From assembly GCF_002197645.1 (NCBI RefSeq), contig NZ_CP021875.1, positions 1 through 30,412 on the forward strand: DNA of 30,412 nt. Reading direction: 5' to 3'. The stretch is from Enterococcus wangshanyuanii (lineage in GTDB: Bacteria > Bacillota > Bacilli > Lactobacillales > Enterococcaceae). Each line of letters starts with the position of its first letter. Within the stretch, counting starts at the first letter, position 1. The notes below the pieces were generated by a model. That model searched no databases. It was not told the DNA's origin and worked only from the letters and a program-made list of their open reading frames with translations. Shown here in pieces: positions 15,998 to 24,366 of the stretch. The translations under genes and the position numbers were made by a program.

Positions 15998-18991
15998 ATG
16001 CCTGTACAGATAATGAGTAAAGAACAAAAACAGTCTTTTGGATCTTATGCGGGCCTTCCTTCCGATGAACAATTAGTGAAATACTTTCATTTGGACGATT
16101 ATGACAAATCAATTATTAAAACTTTGCGAAACGATAGTACTAAAATTGGTTTTGCAGTACAGTTAGGGACTGTACGATTTTTAGGAACATTTCTTTCTGA
16201 TTTAACAAATGTTCCTAATGAAGTAATAGAGTACATGGCAGAGCAGTTGTCTATTGAAAGTCGTATGTTCTCTTACTATACAAGAATTCCTACAATCAAG
16301 CAGCATGCACTCATGATTCAGGAACTATACTCTTACAGGCAGTTCCATGACCAAGCCGTTTTAGATTATTTAGAGCAGTGGATATATGAAGGTGCTTGGT
16401 ATTCTACAGAGCAAACAACTCTTCTTGCTGATCGTTTCTTGAATAAGTGTATAAACGAAAAAATAATTCTCCCAGGTCTTACTACATTCGAACGGTTTAT
16501 ATCGCGCATTATAGACGCTGTAACCAAAGATATAGAGCAAGCAATTGTAAATATTCCTAGTAAGAAGGAAATTGAACGAATCAATCAATTGACGCTGTTT
16601 TTTATGGAAGGAAAAACGTCTTTGTTTACAGTAAAGTTGGACGCTTTAAGAGAACCTCTAAAAGAACCGTCTTATTATGAGATTAAACGTGGATTTCAAA
16701 GAATAAAAGAATTTGCTTCTTTTTCAGTTGATTTTTGGGATTTCAGCCAGATTCCTAAAGGGAAGATAAAATTATATGCTGAGTATACAGCTAAAGCCAA
16801 ATCGCAAAGTATTCAGCGTATGCCTGAAAGTAGACGTTTAGCTTACCTAGTTTCATTTATTGCAGAGTATCGATCAGTTGCTATGGACGAATTATTATTA
16901 GCATTAGAAAAGTATTTTACTAGTATTATCAACCTTGCAAAGAAAAAGGAACAGCAAGAACGACTCCGATCACTAAAAGATTTGGACAATGCAGCAGCCA
17001 TGCTGTCTCATATTGTAGAGGATCTGATTGACGAACAAACTCCACCTGAGAAGCTGTTAGATTATGTTTTAGAGCTACGCGAGAAACAAGAGATAGTAGC
17101 AGCTGTGTCAAAAGTAAAACGTATTGTGAGTTCGGATAAAGAACCTGTGGCAATCAAAGAATTATTAAACTCATTTTCAAAATTTAAAAGGTTACTTCCG
17201 GATATTCTTGCTCATATTCCTTTTTTAGTTAGTGATAAAGATAGTCCAGTAGCTTATATTTGGTCTTTTTTAAGAGATAAAGGAGATCTATTTCTTCGAT
17301 ATCAAGATTTTGAAAAAATACAAGACTATCTGCCAACCAAGTGGCATAATTTTATCGATAAAAATCAAGCATATGCTAATAAAGGAATCATAATTGCTGC
17401 TATGGAACTTTTTATAAAAGGCATAAAGACACATACTGTTTATGTCCCTTATAGTCATAGATATAATGATCCATTGCAAAATCTAATACCTAAAAATGTA
17501 TGGAATGAGCAAAGAAAATCCTTTGTAAATCAGTTAGGTCTTGCAGAGGACGGAGCTATTGCTGTAGAAGATTTTAAAATCAGTTTAGAAATGTCTTATA
17601 GAGAAACACTAAAAAACTGGAATAATAGCAACATGGCTAGGATAGAGGAAAAAAATGGACAAACAGAATTGATTATTAGTCCGCTAAAAAGACAAAGTTT
17701 ATCTAAACCACGTCTTATTGAGGAAATTCATAGAAATCTTCCCATTGTTGACCTTCCTGAAATATTATTAGAGGTAAATCAGCGACTAAGGCTTACAGAG
17801 TGTTTTTCACATTTAAATGAAAATCGATCGCGTATGAAAGAGCTGGATATAAGTATCTTAGCAGTGTTATTAGCTGAAGCGTGCAATATAGGGCTGTCAC
17901 CCGTTGCTAAGAAGAGTACAGAAAGTTTAAAAAATGACCGCTTATCCTACGTCAATCAAAACTATATACGATTAGATACTTTAACAGCAGCCAATAATAA
18001 GGTCGTAGACGCCTATCAGAAACTTGCTTTACCTTATATATGGGGAACAGGAGATATGGCTTCAGCGGACGGTATACGCTTTACTACACCAAAGAAATCT
18101 CTACATTCAGGACGGAACCCTAAATATTTTGGTCGAGGTAAAGGGATCACATACTATAACTTTCTATCTGATTCCTATGTTGGATTTCATGGTATGGTTA
18201 TTTCTGGGACGATTAGAGATTCAGTCTATTTGCTTGAAGGACTGTTAAATCAAACAAGTACATTAACACCTAGTCAGATAATGACTGATACTGCTGGATA
18301 CAGTGATCTTGTATTTGGATTATTTGGAATACTAGGTTTTCAATTTAGCCCCCGAATAGCTAAAGCAAACGAAACAAAAATATGGAGAATAGACAAAAAT
18401 GCTAATTACAAAATTCTGAACGAACATTCAAAAAATACTATAAATACAACAATTATAGAGCAAGAGTGGGATGATATCTTACGAATTGCAGGTTCTCTAA
18501 AATCAGGAACCGTCCAAGCCAGCTATCTTATTCGTGCTCTCCAACATCAAGGAAATCCTACTCCATTGGGGCGTGCATTAATTGAAGTTGGAAAAATATT
18601 TAAAACAAAACATCAACTCAGATATCTATCTGATGAAGAATACGCACGAAATATTCTAGAACAACTGAATAAAGGAGAATCTCGCCATAGCTTGTATAGA
18701 AAAATATGCTATGGTAAAAATGGACGAATCTATCAAAGCTATTTTGATGGTATGGAAAACCAATTAAACGCTTTAGGACTTGTTGCAAATATAATTATTT
18801 ATTGGAACACGCTTTATATGGAAAAAGCTATAGAACAACTTCAGGAAGCTAATTCAGAGAACCAAATACAAGAAGAAGTTCTTCAATTCTCTTCCCCTCT
18901 AGTATCAGAACACATTAATTTCATGGGGAAATATTCTTTCAAATATAATGAGCAATTAAACGAAGGAGAATTTCGTCCCTTAGGACAATAA
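15998..18991 (+). CDS. tnpA: Tn3-family transposase TnpA
   Basis: 997 residues, the normal length for the family, and no frameshift. N-terminal DNA-binding domain (about 1-300), then the RNase H-like DDE core: ASADGIRF (first Asp, about 690), MTDTAGYSD (second Asp, about 762) and the Glu in LGRALIEVGKIFKTKHQLRY (about 860). It catalyses replicative transposition, acting on the 32-bp ends described. The start ATG immediately follows the tnpR stop, so translation is coupled. Confidence 0.97.
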   Translation: MPVQIMSKEQKQSFGSYAGLPSDEQLVKYFHLDDYDKSIIKTLRNDSTKIGFAVQLGTVRFLGTFLSDLTNVPNEVIEYMAEQLSIESRMFSYYTRIPTIKQHALMIQELYSYRQFHDQAVLDYLEQWIYEGAWYSTEQTTLLADRFLNKCINEKIILPGLTTFERFISRIIDAVTKDIEQAIVNIPSKKEIERINQLTLFFMEGKTSLFTVKLDALREPLKEPSYYEIKRGFQRIKEFASFSVDFWDFSQIPKGKIKLYAEYTAKAKSQSIQRMPESRRLAYLVSFIAEYRSVAMDELLLALEKYFTSIINLAKKKEQQERLRSLKDLDNAAAMLSHIVEDLIDEQTPPEKLLDYVLELREKQEIVAAVSKVKRIVSSDKEPVAIKELLNSFSKFKRLLPDILAHIPFLVSDKDSPVAYIWSFLRDKGDLFLRYQDFEKIQDYLPTKWHNFIDKNQAYANKGIIIAAMELFIKGIKTHTVYVPYSHRYNDPLQNLIPKNVWNEQRKSFVNQLGLAEDGAIAVEDFKISLEMSYRETLKNWNNSNMARIEEKNGQTELIISPLKRQSLSKPRLIEEIHRNLPIVDLPEILLEVNQRLRLTECFSHLNENRSRMKELDISILAVLLAEACNIGLSPVAKKSTESLKNDRLSYVNQNYIRLDTLTAANNKVVDAYQKLALPYIWGTGDMASADGIRFTTPKKSLHSGRNPKYFGRGKGITYYNFLSDSYVGFHGMVISGTIRDSVYLLEGLLNQTSTLTPSQIMTDTAGYSDLVFGLFGILGFQFSPRIAKANETKIWRIDKNANYKILNEHSKNTINTTIIEQEWDDILRIAGSLKSGTVQASYLIRALQHQGNPTPLGRALIEVGKIFKTKHQLRYLSDEEYARNILEQLNKGESRHSLYRKICYGKNGRIYQSYFDGMENQLNALGLVANIIIYWNTLYMEKAIEQLQEANSENQIQEEVLQFSSPLVSEHINFMGKYSFKYNEQLNEGEFRPLGQ

Positions 18992-18997
18992 TCACAC

Positions 18998-19031
18998 AGC
19001 TATTTATCTAAAAAAGATAGATAGCTCTTTT
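18998..19031 (+). terminator. Terminator after tnpA
   Basis: Stem AGCTATTTATCT / AGATAGATAGCT with one G-U pair, a short loop and CTTTTTATT, starting 7 bp past the tnpA stop. Confidence 0.75.
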
Positions 19032-19057
19032 TATTGTTCGTGTTTTAACCCCTACCG

Positions 19058-19192
19058 TAAAATTTCGTTCCATTGTTCCGAGAGAAAACCTCTGTAAAAT
19101 GAGTAAGTTCTCATAATTAAATTTAGAAACGTTGATTTTATAGGGTTTACAAATTCATGTAAGAAATCTTAGAGTAAAATTTCGTTCCATTG
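19058..19192. repeat. Internal duplicate of the transposon end
   Basis: The 18-mer TAAAATTTCGTTCCATTG occurs at 19058-19075 and again at 19175-19192, where it is the inner part of the right inverted repeat. The inner copy lacks the terminal GGGGTTC and is followed by TTCCGAGAG. The 118 bp between the copies holds no gene. Confidence 0.7.
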
Positions 19193-19205
19193 ATACGTGA
19201 ACCCC

Positions 19206-19562
19206 GATTCATTGGCAAAAAGTGACGTTAAAAAAATGCCAAAAAATATTGAGCAAATCATATTTTTTGGTCACTCATTAAGTGTTGCTGATTATTCCTA
19301 TTTTCAATCAATCTTTGACTACTACAATATCTATGATAGTGATGTGGATCTTATTTTCTATTACGTAAATTATTCAAAGAATGCTTTTCCTCAGTGTTTA
19401 GAGGCGATTACGAAATTGATCAAAAGGTATGGAGAAACGCTAGATAATAAGGATCATGGAAAAAACTTGTTGCATAAGCTTAGTCTTGAATGCAGGCTAA
19501 AAGTAAAAGAGATCCAGATTGAGTATGACGAAGAAACCAATCTGATAAAGTCGATACAATGA
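19206..19562 (+). pseudogene. C-terminal remnant of AbiH-like abortive-infection protein
   Basis: About 118 residues of open frame continue out of the transposon end; the GTG at 19197 lies inside the inverted repeat, so it is not a native start. The motif EQIIFFGHSLSVADYSYFQS matches the (I/F)FGHSL..(A/T)D..YF block typical of the AbiH phage-exclusion family near its C-terminus, and the remainder (VDLIFYYVNYSK...KLIKRYGE) fits the family end. The 5' two-thirds is missing. Its loss is due to the Tn3 insertion and adjacent deletion. Non-functional as it stands. Confidence 0.7.
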
Positions 19563-19570
19563 AAAAAATC

Positions 19571-19614
19571 AAAAGAGTTAAAAGCACTTATGACATGTTT
19601 TTAACTCTTTTTTT
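19571..19614. terminator. Bidirectional terminator
   Basis: AAAAGAGTTAAAA pairs with TTTTAACTCTTTT around a loop of about 15 nt, with T-rich tails on both strands. It separates the AbiH remnant (+) from the convergent zinc-ribbon gene (-). Confidence 0.8.
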
Positions 19615-19636
19615 CATTTTTATTATTAGTTGTTTG

Positions 19637-20107
19637 TTACATTCGGATAATGAGTCTAGTCATTTTATCTCTGTTGTTCTCAGCAAGTGACTGCTCAAAC
19701 TTGTTGACCTGAATACTTTTTTTCTTCAGCAAGTTATCAGAGATCGACAACGGGAATGTTCCTTCTCTCTCCAGTAGAATATTTTCGATGGTATATACTT
19801 TCTTTTGGAAGAACGTCAGACGTTCCTGGTCTTTTGCTCTGAAGTATTTATCTTTTGCTTTTCTTGCTGCACGCAAAAGATAGTAAAGAGTGATCGTTTT
19901 CTCTTTAAGCAATGTCTCAGTTGGTCGCGACATAAGCTCAAAAATCATTGTTTCGAAGTCGTCGATAATTGGAATGCTATCGACCATTTGATGTGGGCGT
20001 TCCTGATTGAAACATACTTCTTCCGGAGAAAAAGTTATGCTGCAGTATGAGCAGGTCAAGTGTTGATCTAGATCCGTTCCGCAGTATTTGCATGTTGCAT
20101 TTTCCAT
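19637..20107 (-). CDS. Zinc-ribbon protein (156 aa), unknown function
   Basis: The N-terminal zinc ribbon has Cys pairs C6-C9 (CKYC) and C19-C22 (CSYC), then a helical, basic domain without known motifs (LLKEKTITLYYLLRAARKAK). ATG 20107 follows GGAGGAAATAC. It is the last gene of the first repeat-headed cassette. Zinc ribbons of this size often bind nucleic acid or serve as adaptors; nothing more specific can be said. Confidence 0.65.
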   Translation of the reverse strand: MENATCKYCGTDLDQHLTCSYCSITFSPEEVCFNQERPHQMVDSIPIIDDFETMIFELMSRPTETLLKEKTITLYYLLRAARKAKDKYFRAKDQERLTFFQKKVYTIENILLEREGTFPLSISDNLLKKKSIQVNKFEQSLAENNRDKMTRLIIRM

Positions 20108-20180
20108 AATGTATTTCCTCCTTCAGAATAGTTGCTCTCATTCATTTTACACAATTAGCCCAATTAAATCAGCATTTTAC

Positions 20181-20378
20181 TCAATCTCTCCAGCAAAAAA
20201 GAAAAATTAACGATAGAATGCCGGTAAAAACAATTACATTTGATTGATACGAGTGGGTTTGAGCTTGATAGGTTTGGATGCTCAATAGTATGATTCCTAT
20301 TGAAAATAGGACCAGAATACCCTTTGCTGCGCGTACTAGATGGTGCATAAAAAGCAACAGATGATCAGTTTTTTTCAT
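20181..20378 (-). CDS. Small membrane protein (65 aa)
   Basis: ATG 20378 overlaps or abuts the stop of the upstream gene (20380). Two hydrophobic segments: AAKGILVLFSIGIILLSI and SNVIVFTGILSLIFLFCW, with a short polar link (QTYQAQTHSYQ) and a basic N-terminus (MKKTDHLLLFMHHLVR). No family recognised. Confidence 0.55.
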   Translation of the reverse strand: MKKTDHLLLFMHHLVRAAKGILVLFSIGIILLSIQTYQAQTHSYQSNVIVFTGILSLIFLFCWRD

Positions 20379-20379
20379 G

Positions 20380-20709
20380 CTACTTGATCTCCTTTAATTT
20401 TATTCTGACTTCCTCTACAGCAATCGGGTCCAAGCTGAGAACATTTTTTAGTAAATCACGACCAGCAAATATAATGCTGCCGGTAAATGTTTCAATGCGA
20501 TCTTCCCAGCGAATAGTGATGGTTTCTTTTGCTTGATCAGGAAGATACAATCCGTGAAAGACAGTGAGTGTTTTACTAAGATCCATTGAAAATAAATTTG
20601 TTGTACCAAGAAGCATACTAATGTCGGTCAAGGGCTCAAAAGAGTAGTAATATTCAGTTTGTACTTCACCATTTACTTTTTTTGCGACTATTAGTTTACC
20701 TGGTTCCAT
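20380..20709 (-). CDS. First gene of cassette A (109 aa, unrecognised)
   Basis: Start ATG 20709 (MEPGKLIVAKKVNGEV) directly behind TAGGAGG; the longer frame to 20733 is inside the leader. The product is beta-rich with alternating hydrophobics (TITIRWEDRIETFTGSIIFA) and a charged C-terminus. It lies about 35 bp after repeat copy 1 in the minus direction, so its leader is shared with the repeat. Confidence 0.6.
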   Translation of the reverse strand: MEPGKLIVAKKVNGEVQTEYYYSFEPLTDISMLLGTTNLFSMDLSKTLTVFHGLYLPDQAKETITIRWEDRIETFTGSIIFAGRDLLKNVLSLDPIAVEEVRIKLKEIK

Positions 20710-20743
20710 AAGAATTCCTCCTAAGTCATGCATGAGACCTTCC

Positions 20744-21267
20744 CTTCAGACATGTTTTATTTTTTGTTTGATTTGACCGGCAAATACCATAGGAGAAGCA
20801 ATTTGCAAGGGCGTACAGCTGCACCAATTTATAATTGGCTGCAGGTGTAGGTGTATCTTCCCTTGCAAATGTGAGCGGAGCCTATGGTATAGGCAACGAA
20901 GTTGCCGAAAAAGGTCGAACAAAAAATAAACACTGTCTGTGGTTTAAAAGGGCCCCCGATTGGCGCAGCCAAGTGGGGTGAGGGACGACGCAGGCGGCCC
21001 TCATAACTAAAGAGCGGTCAGCTGGTGTAACCAGATGATGAAAGAAGTCTAGATAGCGAAGCGTCAAAGGAAGAGAACGAAGGCGAAGCGAACCGAGAGA
21101 ACGACTGAATCTAGAGTTGTTTCAAGCGCAGCATGAGCCCCAGGGCGAATGCATACCACGAAGTGGGCTCTTGTCGACTTGCGTAACGCACGGCGACTAT
21201 GATAAGGGCGAGCTGCAAGCACGCCTAAACTCGATCGTTGACGACCTGAAGGGAGTGATCGTGTTTT
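20744..21267. repeat. Structured repeat copy 1 (candidate large non-coding RNA)
   Basis: 524 bp, visibly GC-richer than the flanks. Nested pairings: TTTATTTTTTGTT near 20757 with AACAAAAAATAAA near 20920; ATACCATAGG with CCTATGGTAT; TTTGCAAGGG with CCCTTGCAAA; GGCAACGAAGTTGCC; TTGGC-GCA-GCCAA (20960-20972); GAGGG..CCCTC (20980-21002); CTGGT-GTA-ACCAG (21022-21034); GAGCCC..GGGCTC (about 21133-21173). The open frames here are short, differ between copies and are not credible genes. The element lies just upstream of a minus-strand cassette. The transcribed strand is not settled. Confidence 0.8.
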
Positions 21268-21280
21268 CTCCGTAAGGAGG

Positions 21281-21308
21281 GAGTCTCTTTGCATTTGCAA
21301 AGAGACTC
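21281..21308. terminator. Perfect 13-bp hairpin between repeat copy 1 and the methyltransferase gene
   Basis: GAGTCTCTTTGCA / TGCAAAGAGACTC with a 2-nt loop. On the plus strand it is followed by TTGTTTTAATT; on the minus strand there is no T tract. It therefore best fits termination of a plus-strand RNA (for example the repeat), though it lies 5 bp after the end of the minus-strand gene at 21314. Confidence 0.7.
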
Positions 21309-21313
21309 TTGTT

Positions 21314-22837
21314 TTAATTCAGCAAGTTTTGAATATTTGGAAATTCATTTTTGGCAAAGCGTAATGCTTCGGGATCTTGCTTCATTTCCTCAGATGAAGG
21401 AACCCAACCAAATTTTTGCCCACATATTAGATTGAATTTATCAAGTGTTTCTAGGTCTTTAAACCAAATGTGAATAGTTCCTTTTTTGAACACTTTAAAA
21501 CGAAGAAATTCGTTTTCTAAATCGCCGTAGTCATTCGCAGTAAAAGTTGTTGGAATATCTGGTTTGATCAGTTTAAACATGGTTATTAGATCGTTCATGT
21601 AGTCTTGCATTCCGTGTGTTATATGCTTAAAGTTTTCTTCTAAAGGATGACCATAGCCGAATGATACTGTTTCATAATAAGATGAAGCTTGGTAAGCAGG
21701 AATTATTATTTTTGAATTTACCTTGAAGGCGTCATTTGTCTTGAATCCATTGTAGTAGTGAATGTTTTTGCTGTATTCATTTTGGTGATTGCCGGTCATT
21801 TTTTTGAACCATTCTACACAACTATCAAGAATTACCTCATATCCATTTGACATTAAAGCAGTGAGCAATAAAAGAACATTTTCTTCCGTGATTTCAAGTT
21901 TAGTGGCGGAATCAATTTTATCAGTGATCAAACTTGATCCATGCCGTGTTAATTTTTTGCGGAACTCGTCAGTTTTTAGGATTTTCTCCCAATACTGACT
22001 GCGAATGCTTTTTATTTCTTGATTAAGAGTTAGGTCATTTCGTCTATAACTAAACGATCCAAATTTATGCTTTTGTTTCATAATCGACTCAAACATATTG
22101 AGTGAATTGTCAAACAGATATTTTTTCTTAAGTAAAGAAATATGTTCATTGTAAGAACTAATAAGAAAGCGGATATCTTTTAAACGCTCTTCAAGATCAC
22201 GATCAGAAACAATGGTGCTTAGACCTCTTTCTAGTGCTGTCTGAGCAGGTTCAAAGCCTTTAGTAGCTAAAAGTCTGTCATAAATCTTGTGGACATTATC
22301 TGTCGCTTTAGTGACTGATACGCGAACTAGGGCGACCTCTTCTTTTGATTCAGGCTTAACATTTTTATGAAAGGTTATTTCTGTTTCGTTGTTTTCAAGT
22401 GCTGCTTGTAATGCTGTGCTTGGATTTTGAATGATGTCAGCGCGTATGAGCGCTGAAATGTAGCAACTTTTGTCTACTTGCTTTTGAGCGAGTTCGAATG
22501 CTTTTAACAAGTAGTCTTCACTTTTTTCTACGGGTGGATCTAAAAGAATAATGTCAAATTCAATATGTGTGGCAAACGTTAAGAAATCAGTACCGACTAC
22601 TTCGAATCCTTGATTTTCAAGGTTGTTTGATTTCTCAAAGTCTTTTTCTAATAGGGCATATTCTTCCTTCACTCCATATCGAAATTTCATGGAACTAAGA
22701 GCAAGTTCACCTAAATCGGCGTCGGGTATCAAAACTTTGTTGCTACCAGAGTTTAAGTGTTTTAGATCATTGCAAAGTAAATCAAATACAGGGTTTGGGT
22801 CTTTGTACCGTTCTCTTTTTAGTCTATCTTTTAGCAT
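21314..22837 (-). CDS. DUF4942-type DNA methyltransferase-like protein (507 aa)
   Basis: Start ATG 22837 (MLKDRLKRERYKDPNP) behind GAGGAGAG, overlapping the preceding stop at 22839. The N-terminal Rossmann-like methyltransferase part (about 1-190) has a degenerate SAM-binding strand (NKVLIPDADLGELALSSM) and a catalytic-type motif DIILLDPPVEKSEDYLL (DPPV at 100-103). The C-terminal half resembles DUF4942 (HYYNGFKTNDAFKVNSKIII and KKGTIHIWFKDLETLDKFNL). Such proteins accompany plasmid and phage genomes and are presumed to methylate DNA adenine, protecting the element or modifying host sites. The final DPPY position is V, so activity is uncertain. Confidence 0.78.
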   Translation of the reverse strand: MLKDRLKRERYKDPNPVFDLLCNDLKHLNSGSNKVLIPDADLGELALSSMKFRYGVKEEYALLEKDFEKSNNLENQGFEVVGTDFLTFATHIEFDIILLDPPVEKSEDYLLKAFELAQKQVDKSCYISALIRADIIQNPSTALQAALENNETEITFHKNVKPESKEEVALVRVSVTKATDNVHKIYDRLLATKGFEPAQTALERGLSTIVSDRDLEERLKDIRFLISSYNEHISLLKKKYLFDNSLNMFESIMKQKHKFGSFSYRRNDLTLNQEIKSIRSQYWEKILKTDEFRKKLTRHGSSLITDKIDSATKLEITEENVLLLLTALMSNGYEVILDSCVEWFKKMTGNHQNEYSKNIHYYNGFKTNDAFKVNSKIIIPAYQASSYYETVSFGYGHPLEENFKHITHGMQDYMNDLITMFKLIKPDIPTTFTANDYGDLENEFLRFKVFKKGTIHIWFKDLETLDKFNLICGQKFGWVPSSEEMKQDPEALRFAKNEFPNIQNLLN

Positions 22838-22838
22838 G

Positions 22839-23300
22839 TTATCTCTCCTCATAAAATCTGTTATATAGTCCACCAGTGAGATGTCCGACTTGGATCTGAC
22901 CGAACTTAACATTTTCCGGTGACGAAAAGTTGATAGTTGCTACAAAAGGAAGCGAAGCATAAATATCGTCTTGTTGGGTTTCCCAATCTTCCTTGTTTTC
23001 GCGAACATAGAATAGATTATAAATAGTTCCAGTATCTGTGAGAGTTTTGATTGTATGGTACACAAGACATTTATATTCTTTTTCAAAATCTTCTATCATT
23101 TTTGGGGTGTCTTCTTCTAATTCATATTTTTTTACAAATGGACAGGGATTAAGAATTCCTACGCTTGCAAGTTCAGAGCAAAATACAGTTCGATGTAAAA
23201 GAAAATCAGAAATCAATTCTTTTTGTATGTCTAGAATAGTCATTCGGTTAATTGCTTCAATTTCTAACTCAGATTCGTTTAAAATTTCTAAGTAATCCAT
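22839..23300 (-). CDS. Unrecognised 153-residue protein, paralogue of the gene at 23912-24352
   Basis: ATG 23300 (MDYLEILNESELEIEAIN) after AGGAGGAATTTT. It shares with the later paralogue the order FEKEY..(L/M)VYH.I.T.T..G...(N/D)L.YV..N...WE..Q.D......V..(I/V)N...P....FG.I...GGL. About 35 bp of leader separates it from repeat copy 2. It is coupled to the methyltransferase (stop at 22839, next ATG 22837). Acidic, no transmembrane segment, no catalytic motif identified. Confidence 0.7.
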   Translation of the reverse strand: MDYLEILNESELEIEAINRMTILDIQKELISDFLLHRTVFCSELASVGILNPCPFVKKYELEEDTPKMIEDFEKEYKCLVYHTIKTLTDTGTIYNLFYVRENKEDWETQQDDIYASLPFVATINFSSPENVKFGQIQVGHLTGGLYNRFYEER

Positions 23301-23331
23301 AAAATTCCTCCTATGCGCCTGAGAGGTGTTA

Positions 23332-23854
23332 CTTCAGACATGTTTTATTTTTTGTTTGATTTGACCGGCAAATACCATAGGAGAAGCGATTTGCAAGGGC
23401 GTACAGCCGCACCAATTTTAATTGGCTGCAGGTGTAGATGCATTTTCCCTTGCAAATGTGAGCGGAGCCTATGGTATAGGCAACGAAGTTGCCGAAAAAG
23501 GTCGAACAAAAAATAAACACTGTCTGTGGTTTGAAAGGGCCCCCGATTGGCGCAGCCAAGTGGGGTGAGGGACGCTGCAGGCGGCCCTCATAACTAAAGA
23601 GCGGTCAGCTGGTGTAACCAGGTGATGAAAGAAGTCTAGATAGCGAAGCGTCAAAGGAAGAGAACGAAGGCGAAGCGAACCGAGAGAACGACTGAATCTA
23701 GAGTTGTTTCAAGCGCAGCATGAGCCCCAGGGCGAATGCATACCACGGAGTGGGCTCTTGTCGACTTGCGGAACGCACGGCGACTATAATAAGGGCGAGC
23801 TGCAAGCACGCCTAAACTCGATCGTTAACGACTTGAAGGGAGTGATCGTGTTTT
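23332..23854. repeat. Structured repeat copy 2 (candidate large non-coding RNA)
   Basis: 523 bp, nearly identical to copy 1 with scattered substitutions, most of them in loops or G-U/A-U exchanges. All pairings listed for copy 1 are kept. It ends CGTGTTTT like copy 1. The 30 bp between this repeat and the RBS of the next gene (TGCGCCTGA..., 23313-23331) is shared with copy 3. Confidence 0.8.
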
Positions 23855-23855
23855 A

Positions 23856-23911
23856 TCATTAAGAAGAATTCAGAGCCTCTTTAATCATTACAAAGGCTCT
23901 GATAAATGATA
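23856..23911 (-). terminator. Hairpin between repeat copy 2 and the cassette C end
   Basis: CAGAGCCT (23871-23878) pairs with AGGCTCTG (23894-23901), with an outer ATCATT/AATGAT pairing. On the minus strand it is followed by AATTCTTCTT, directly after the stop at 23912, so it probably ends the cassette C message. Confidence 0.65.
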
Positions 23912-24352
23912 TTAACCTACTCTGATTAATCCGCCACCGCTAGATTGAATTCCAATTGACCCAAATTCGGAATAGTCCGGATAAGTTGTATTTACACAAT
24001 AGACACATGGGGTTTTATAGGAAAGGTCTTCCTGTTCCATTTCCCACTGATCGGTATTATTAGAAACATACAAAAGGTCGTTTACTAAACCAAATTCGGT
24101 GTTAGTTTCGATCACATGATAGACCATAGAATCGTATTCTTTTTCGAAGTCAGAAATAAATTTCTTTTGTTCTTTGGTTAACTCATAGATAGTACCGATA
24201 ACGCTGGAACCAATCCCTAATATTGAAAGGTTTGTCGGTTCAGATTTGCAGACCGTTCCTGATTGAATAAATTTGTTTATAGCTTCCTCATACAAATCTA
24301 ATTGGCGCATTCTTTTAATTGCTTCATTTTTGATTTGTTCATTAGTGTTCAT
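23912..24352 (-). CDS. Unrecognised 146-residue protein, paralogue of the gene at 22839-23300
   Basis: ATG 24352 (MNTNEQIKNEAIKRMRQL) behind AAAGGAG. Shared blocks with the paralogue include FEKEYDSMVYHVIETNTEFG, LLYVSNNTDQWEMEQEDL and a Gly-rich C-terminus (GIQSSGGGLIRVG). Last gene of cassette C. Occurrence of a paralogue in each of two cassettes suggests duplication together with the repeat. Confidence 0.7.
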   Translation of the reverse strand: MNTNEQIKNEAIKRMRQLDLYEEAINKFIQSGTVCKSEPTNLSILGIGSSVIGTIYELTKEQKKFISDFEKEYDSMVYHVIETNTEFGLVNDLLYVSNNTDQWEMEQEDLSYKTPCVYCVNTTYPDYSEFGSIGIQSSGGGLIRVG

Positions 24353-24366
24353 TTTGAATTTCTCCT

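Larger units (their letters stand above)
15161..19205 (+). mobile_element. Tn3-family transposon, 4045 bp
   Basis: Inverted ends: GGGGTTCAGGTATCAGTGG... at 15161-15192 and its partner GGGGTTCACGTATCAATGG... on the minus strand 19205-19174, 32 bp with three mismatches. It contains only res, tnpR and tnpA, no passenger genes. The 5-bp flanks (GTTAA left, GATTC right) do not match, so there is no target duplication and the two sides belong to different truncated genes. That indicates an adjacent deletion or recombination between two copies after insertion. Confidence 0.9.

Noticed and set aside
15156..19210. Target-site duplication of the Tn3 element
   Set aside because: The five bases on each side (GTTAA and GATTC) do not match, in direct or shifted comparison.
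20744..21267. Firm assignment of the repeat to ROOL or GOLLD RNA
   Set aside because: Size, host group and multiplicity fit, but no signature of those families could be verified by reading alone.
20882..21300. Minus-strand ORFs inside the repeats (also 23329-23654 and 26588-26878)
   Set aside because: They follow the repeat's base composition, differ in frame and extent between copies, and substitutions respect base pairing rather than codons.
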